DNA of 26,320 nt from an uncultured Collinsella sp. GTDB taxonomy: Bacteria; Actinomycetota; Coriobacteriia; Coriobacteriales; Coriobacteriaceae. A model generated the notes under the pieces. The model saw nothing but the letters and a program-made list of their open reading frames with translations, did not search any database and had not been told where the DNA came from. Shown here piece after piece: positions 22,908 through 26,320 of this stretch. The first letter of the stretch is position 1, and every line of letters starts with the position of its first letter. A program made the position numbers and the translations under genes. The stretch spans positions 1 through 26,320 of the forward strand of contig CAJJTG010000030.1 in the NCBI GenBank assembly GCA_905194675.1. Direction: 5' to 3'.

Positions 22908-24251
22908 ATGTCCAAGAAAAACTATGCCGTGACCATTGCCGGCGGTGGCTCTACCTTCACTCCGGGCATTGCCCTGATGCTGCTTGAGGAGCGCGACCGC
23001 TTCCCGGTCAACAAGGTGACCTTCTACGACAACAACGCCGAGCGCCAGGAGACCGTGGCCAAGGCCTGCGAGATCTACTTCCACGAGAACGCCCCCGAGG
23101 TTGAGTTCAACTACACCACCGACCCCGAAACCGCTTTTACCGGTACTGACTTCGTCCTCGCTCACATCCGCGTTGGCCTGTACGCTATGCGTGAGCTCGA
23201 CGAGAAGATTCCTCTCAAGTACGGCTGCGTTGGCCAAGAGACCTGCGGTGCCGGCGGTATCGCCTACGGCATGCGCTCCATCGGTGGTGTCATCGAGATC
23301 CTCGACTACATGGAGAAGTACAGCCCCAACGCTTGGATGCTCAACTACTCCAACCCCGCGGCCATCGTCGCCGAGGCCTGCCGCGTGCTGCGCCCCAACA
23401 GCCGCATCATCAACATCTGTGACATGCCGATCGACCTCATGGATAAGATGAGCCGTATGTGCGGCATCAAGGATCGTCGCGAGCTGCAGTATAGCTACTA
23501 CGGCCTCAACCACTTTGGTTGGTGGAGCAAAATCTACGACAAGGAGGGCAACGACCTCATGCCGCAGATTAAGGAGCACATGGCTAAGAACGGCTACCTG
23601 GACGGCATCGAGCACGAGGCCGGTAAGGAGCAGCATGTCGAGGAGAGCTGGATTCACACCTTCGGCAAGGCCAAGGATGTCTATGCTGTCGATCCCGAGA
23701 CGATTCCCAATACCTACCTCAAGTATTACCTGTACCCGGACTATGTCGTCGAGACGTCTGACCCCAACTACACTCGCGCCAATGAGGTTATGGACGGCCG
23801 CGAGAAGAAGGTCTTTGGCGCTTGCCGCGACATCATCGCCAAGGGTACTGCCAAGGACGGCGGCTTTGAGCCGGATGTACATGCCAACTACATCGTCGAC
23901 CTTGCCTGCGCACTGGCCGAGAACACGCTCGAGCGCTTCCTGCTGATCGTCCCCAACGATGGCGCTGTGCCCAACTTCGACCCGACGGCCATGGTCGAGG
24001 TGCCTTGCATCGTCGGTTCCAACGGCTTTGAGAAGATTTGCCAGGGCCCGATTCCGCAGTTCCAGAAGGGCCTGATGGAGCAGCAGGTTTCCGTCGAGAA
24101 GCTCGTTGTCCAGGCTTGGGTCGAGGGCAGCTACCAGAAGCTCTGGCAGGCGCTCACGCTCTCCAAGACCATTCCTTCGGCGAGCGTTGCCAAGCAGATC
24201 CTGGACGAGCTCATCGAGGCCAACAAGGATTTCTGGCCCGAGCTTAAGTAA
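22908..24251 (+). CDS. 6-phospho-alpha-glucosidase, glycoside hydrolase family 4
   Basis: This 447-residue cytosolic enzyme hydrolyses the alpha-glucoside 6-phosphates made by the PTS, using NAD+ and a divalent metal in the unusual GH4 redox-elimination mechanism. The N-terminal Rossmann motif is AGGGSTFTPG (11-20). The metal ligands are C171 in CDMPID and H202 in GLNHFGW. The Cys-Asp-Met-Pro signature is characteristic of the 6-phospho-alpha-glucosidase subgroup (GlvA, MalH, AglB) and separates it from 6-phospho-beta-glucosidases and alpha-galactosidases of the same family. Length is normal. ATG 22908 has GAGGAGG five bases upstream. It is co-directional with the PTS gene and should form an operon with it. 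Likely substrates are maltose, sucrose-isomer or glucosyl-polyol phosphates; the enzyme alone does not decide which. Confidence 0.95.
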   Translation: MSKKNYAVTIAGGGSTFTPGIALMLLEERDRFPVNKVTFYDNNAERQETVAKACEIYFHENAPEVEFNYTTDPETAFTGTDFVLAHIRVGLYAMRELDEKIPLKYGCVGQETCGAGGIAYGMRSIGGVIEILDYMEKYSPNAWMLNYSNPAAIVAEACRVLRPNSRIINICDMPIDLMDKMSRMCGIKDRRELQYSYYGLNHFGWWSKIYDKEGNDLMPQIKEHMAKNGYLDGIEHEAGKEQHVEESWIHTFGKAKDVYAVDPETIPNTYLKYYLYPDYVVETSDPNYTRANEVMDGREKKVFGACRDIIAKGTAKDGGFEPDVHANYIVDLACALAENTLERFLLIVPNDGAVPNFDPTAMVEVPCIVGSNGFEKICQGPIPQFQKGLMEQQVSVEKLVVQAWVEGSYQKLWQALTLSKTIPSASVAKQILDELIEANKDFWPELK

Positions 24252-24291
24252 GGACTGCTGTCTCGAACTCTCACACATCTCTGCTTCATTT

Positions 24292-24341
24292 GCGCCGCCG
24301 CGGTGTCCGGATTCGCCCGGATGCTGCGGCGGCGCTATACT
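24292..24341 (+). promoter_or_regulatory. GC-rich hairpin followed by a -10 box before ychF
   Basis: GCGCCGCCGC at 24292-24301 pairs perfectly with GCGGCGGCGC at 24326-24335, with an inner TCCGG/CCGGA stem. It may end GH4 transcription, although no T-run follows. Immediately after it TATACT at 24336-24341 is a good -10 hexamer for ychF, 37 bases before its start. The -35 would fall inside the hairpin and is not convincing. Confidence 0.5.
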
Positions 24342-24378
24342 TATGCAGTTTGAAGTACCTGTACCAAAAGGAGCTGTC

Positions 24379-25455
24379 GTGTCCCTTTCCATCGGTATCG
24401 TGGGCCTGCCCAACGTGGGCAAGTCGACGCTGTTCACCGCGCTTACCAAAAAGACCGGCCTTGCCGCCAACTACCCGTTCGCCACGATCGACCCCAACGT
24501 GGGTATCGTCGATGTGCCCGATAGCCGCCTGCAAAAGCTCGCCGACATCGTCAACCCGGGCCGCATTGTGCCGGCTACGGTCGAGTTTGTCGACATCGCG
24601 GGCCTGGTGAAGGGTGCCAACGAGGGCGAGGGCCTGGGCAACCAGTTTTTGGCAAACATTCGCGAGACCGATGCCATCTGCGAGGTCGTGCGCTACTTTA
24701 AGGACCCCAACGTCATGCGTGAGGTGGGCCGCACGGGCGAGTTCGTCGATCCCGCCGGCGATGCCGACACCATCATGACCGAGCTCATCCTGGCCGACAT
24801 GGGCACGCTCGAGAAGCAGCTGCCCAAGCTAGAGAAGGAGGCCAAGCGCGACAAGGAGCTCATGCCCAAGTTCGAGGTGGCCAAGCGCCTGCTTGCCTGG
24901 CTCAACGAGGGCAAGCGCGCCGCATCCATGGAGATGACCGACGAGGAGCGTGCCGCCGCCAAGGGTCTGTTCCTGCTCACCATGAAGCCCATCCTGTACG
25001 TGGCCAACGTGGACGAGGATATGCTCAACGACGACCTGGCGCCCATCGATGGTGTCAAGCCACTGCCTATCTGCGCCAAGATCGAGGCCGAGCTTTCCGA
25101 GCTCGATCCCGAGGACGCCGCCGACTACCTGGAAAGCCTGGGCCTGGAGCAGCCCGGCCTGGACGTGCTCGCTCAGTCTGCCTACAAGCTGCTCGGCCTG
25201 CAGTCGTTCTTTACGGCCGGCGAGATGGAGGTCAAGGCCTGGACGGTTCGTCAGGGCGCGACCGCCCCGCAGGCCGCCGGCTTCATCCACACCGACTTTG
25301 AGCGTGGCTTTATTAAGGCCGAGGTCATTGGCTACGACGACTACATCGAGCTCGGCGGTGAGCAGGGCGCCAAGGCCGCCGGCAAGCTGCGTATTGAGGG
25401 CAAGGACTATGTCATGGCCGATGGCGACGTCGTGCACTTCCGCTTTAACGTGTAA
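24379..25455 (+). CDS. ychF: Redox-responsive ATPase/GTPase YchF (Obg-like)
   Basis: This 358-residue ribosome-associated P-loop NTPase of the Obg/OLA1 group prefers ATP and is linked to translation and oxidative-stress control. Visible motifs are G1 GLPNVGKST (8-16), the switch region ANYPFATIDPNVG, G3 DIAGLVKGANEGEGLG, and NVDE at the G4 position in place of NKxD, which explains ATP preference in this family. A coiled-coil insertion (about 125-200) and a C-terminal TGS domain (about 275-358) complete the usual 360-residue layout. The start is GTG 24379, with AGGAG five bases upstream. The in-frame ORF extends far upstream through the GH4 gene, but nothing there resembles the family. The DUF1648-like gene follows after 11 bases. 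Confidence 0.97.
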   Translation: MSLSIGIVGLPNVGKSTLFTALTKKTGLAANYPFATIDPNVGIVDVPDSRLQKLADIVNPGRIVPATVEFVDIAGLVKGANEGEGLGNQFLANIRETDAICEVVRYFKDPNVMREVGRTGEFVDPAGDADTIMTELILADMGTLEKQLPKLEKEAKRDKELMPKFEVAKRLLAWLNEGKRAASMEMTDEERAAAKGLFLLTMKPILYVANVDEDMLNDDLAPIDGVKPLPICAKIEAELSELDPEDAADYLESLGLEQPGLDVLAQSAYKLLGLQSFFTAGEMEVKAWTVRQGATAPQAAGFIHTDFERGFIKAEVIGYDDYIELGGEQGAKAAGKLRIEGKDYVMADGDVVHFRFNV

Positions 25456-25466
25456 GGACGACGCAT

Positions 25467-25850
25467 ATGTTTAAATATGGCAAAAAAGCTGGCTACATGG
25501 GTATTGCGCTGCTCGTACTTGCGGTGATTCCGCTGGTGGTCGCAGCGTGTGTTATCCCCAACATTGGTCCCGAGGTGGCAACAAAGTTTAATGCTGCCGG
25601 CGAGGCGACGCGCTGGGGCAAGAGCTACGAGTTGCTGGCGTTGCCGGTGCTCAATCTGCTGCTGAGCGTGGCGACGTACTTTACGGCGGGACGCCAGGCA
25701 AAAAACAACGATGACTCCGCCGCCATGGCACGCATCGTGTGCGAGCGCTACCTGCGCAACGGTTGCATCACGGGTGTATTTCTCAACGTAATCAACGTCT
25801 ACTTTATGTATTCGGCGATTACCGGTATGGGCTTTGGCCTGGGCTTTTAG
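25467..25850 (+). CDS. Small DUF1648-like membrane protein
   Basis: This 127-residue protein has three predicted membrane helices: about 11-30, 55-72 and 100-120. Between the first two lies the segment VATKFNAAGEATRWGKS, which resembles the DUF1648 motif found in SdpI-type and related small membrane proteins. No function is assigned to such short members. ATG 25467 is preceded by AAGGACG and lies 11 bases after the ychF stop, so it is probably co-transcribed with ychF. It ends nine bases before the stop codon of the convergent gene. Confidence 0.75.
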   Translation: MFKYGKKAGYMGIALLVLAVIPLVVAACVIPNIGPEVATKFNAAGEATRWGKSYELLALPVLNLLLSVATYFTAGRQAKNNDDSAAMARIVCERYLRNGCITGVFLNVINVYFMYSAITGMGFGLGF

Positions 25851-25859
25851 CTTGCGCCT

Positions 25860-26249
25860 TTAGGCAACGAGCCTGCAAGCATATTCGATGGCTGCTGCGA
25901 GGCCGCCGCTCGATCGTGGTTGAAAGACCATGTCGGCGGCGGCCTCGTTTTCGTATCCGGCACCGCGAAGGGCGAGCGCGACGCCGGCTTCCAGGAGAAG
26001 GGGCAGGCCACGCTGGCTGGTTACGATTACGGCAGCCTGATTGAGCGAGCGGCTGTGCGCTTGGCATTGGATGGCAAGCGCACCTTGCGCCGGACAAGGG
26101 ACCAGAACGGCGGCGACGCGACTTGATAGCAATGCAAATGCTGTGCGCTCATCGGGCGAAAGATATTCTGCTTCAACGACGACGAGCTTGGGCGGTGCGC
26201 TGTTTGTGCGAAGCGTGGCTCGGTACGTGCGGACCGAAGAACCCGACAT
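25860..26249 (-). CDS. Unrecognised small protein
   Basis: I do not recognise this 129-residue protein. It looks soluble, alanine- and leucine-rich, with alternating strand/helix stretches such as PPKLVVVEAEYLSP, RVAAVLVPCPAQGALAI and NQAAVIVTSQRGLPLLLEAG, suggesting an alpha/beta fold. The start at ATG 26249 is well supported by AGGAG six bases upstream. A perfect 24-base palindrome lies 23 bases before the start and probably controls it. Its 3' end overlaps an inverted repeat that looks like the terminator of the convergent ychF unit. Short stretches loosely resemble DprA-type Rossmann strands, but the similarity is too weak for a call. Confidence 0.65.
   Translation of the reverse strand: MSGSSVRTYRATLRTNSAPPKLVVVEAEYLSPDERTAFALLSSRVAAVLVPCPAQGALAIQCQAHSRSLNQAAVIVTSQRGLPLLLEAGVALALRGAGYENEAAADMVFQPRSSGGLAAAIEYACRLVA
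25898..25951 (+). terminator. Terminator of the ychF/DUF1648 unit, inside the convergent gene
   Basis: CGAGGCCGCCGC at 25898-25909 and its perfect complement at 25936-25947 form a 12-base stem. An inner TGGT/ACCA stem is also present, and TTTT follows on the plus strand. It starts 47 bases after the DUF1648-like gene and lies wholly within the coding sequence of the minus-strand gene. Confidence 0.6.
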
Positions 26250-26272
26250 AGAAAACTCCTGTGTATTCGGCA

Positions 26273-26296
26273 AAACGTAAACTATAGTTTACGTTT
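26273..26296. promoter_or_regulatory. Perfect 24-bp palindrome (operator)
   Basis: AAACGTAAACTA at 26273-26284 is followed directly by its exact reverse complement at 26285-26296 with no spacer. It is 23 bases upstream of the small minus-strand gene. A dimeric helix-turn-helix regulator is the expected binder. The palindrome may also serve a divergent gene beyond the right edge. Confidence 0.75.
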
Positions 26297-26320
26297 ATGT
26301 TCGGCTCCATTTCAAACTCG

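Noticed and set aside
24106..24378. Upstream in-frame extension of YchF
   Set aside because: It runs through the GH4 gene in another frame. The GTG at 24379 has a good ribosome binding site, and the protein then begins exactly like the family.
25860..26249. HemC or DprA fragment
   Set aside because: Short strings (PAQGALAI; VVVEA...VP) look similar, but the HemC cofactor cysteine region, the rest of either fold and family length are missing.

Overview
The window looks like the chromosome of a gut actinobacterium of the class Coriobacteriia, most likely Collinsella or a close relative. I infer this from the high GC content, purine-rich ribosome binding sites, and the gene complement: a type III glutamine synthetase, a MurT-GatD fusion, a methionine synthase lacking its reactivation domain, and a glycerol/polyol dehydrogenase cluster. 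Two intergenic stretches also resemble repeats I recall from Collinsella; that is memory, not a search. I see no rRNA, transposase gene, prophage or CRISPR array.

Layout. (1) 1-5831, minus strand: a one-carbon/methionine operon read metF, MetH-reactivation protein, metH, then a PFL/DUF711 protein of unknown function. The first three genes are tightly packed (TAATG overlap, then a 10-base gap). (2) 5832-6257: a divergent control region holding a 76-base near-perfect hairpin and a GlnR-box-like element. (3) 6258-8413, plus: type III glutamine synthetase and its terminator. (4) 8414-8970: a 235-base element with 39-base inverted ends, a possible tRNA 3'-end remnant, tRNA-Glu(UUC) on the minus strand, and terminators. 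(5) 8971-13313, minus: a fused MurT-GatD enzyme (lipid II amidation) preceded by two uncharacterised helical proteins that are divergent tandem paralogues. (6) 13314-13813: a 500-base gene-free divergent region. (7) 13814-18807, plus: an iron-type alcohol dehydrogenase, two tandem glycerol dehydrogenase paralogues, and a four-cluster ferredoxin-like protein. (8) 18863-24251: a sugar module. A zinc dehydrogenase and a GntR/HutC regulator run leftward; a PTS EIICB transporter and a GH4 6-phospho-alpha-glucosidase run rightward. Two inverted operator-like sites lie between them. (9) 24379-25850, plus: ychF and a small DUF1648-like membrane protein. (10) 25860-26249, minus: an unrecognised small gene behind a perfect 24-base palindrome.

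How parts work together. MetF makes 5-methyl-THF. MetH uses it to methylate homocysteine, and the separate reactivation protein supplies the domain missing from MetH. The PTS/GH4 pair imports and hydrolyses an alpha-glucoside as its phosphate. The co-regulated sorbitol-dehydrogenase-like enzyme raises the hypothesis that the substrate is a glucosyl-polyol such as maltitol or isomaltitol. The dehydrogenase cluster points to fermentative redox balancing of alcohols and polyols.

All identifications rest on reading motifs and architecture; no database search was run.
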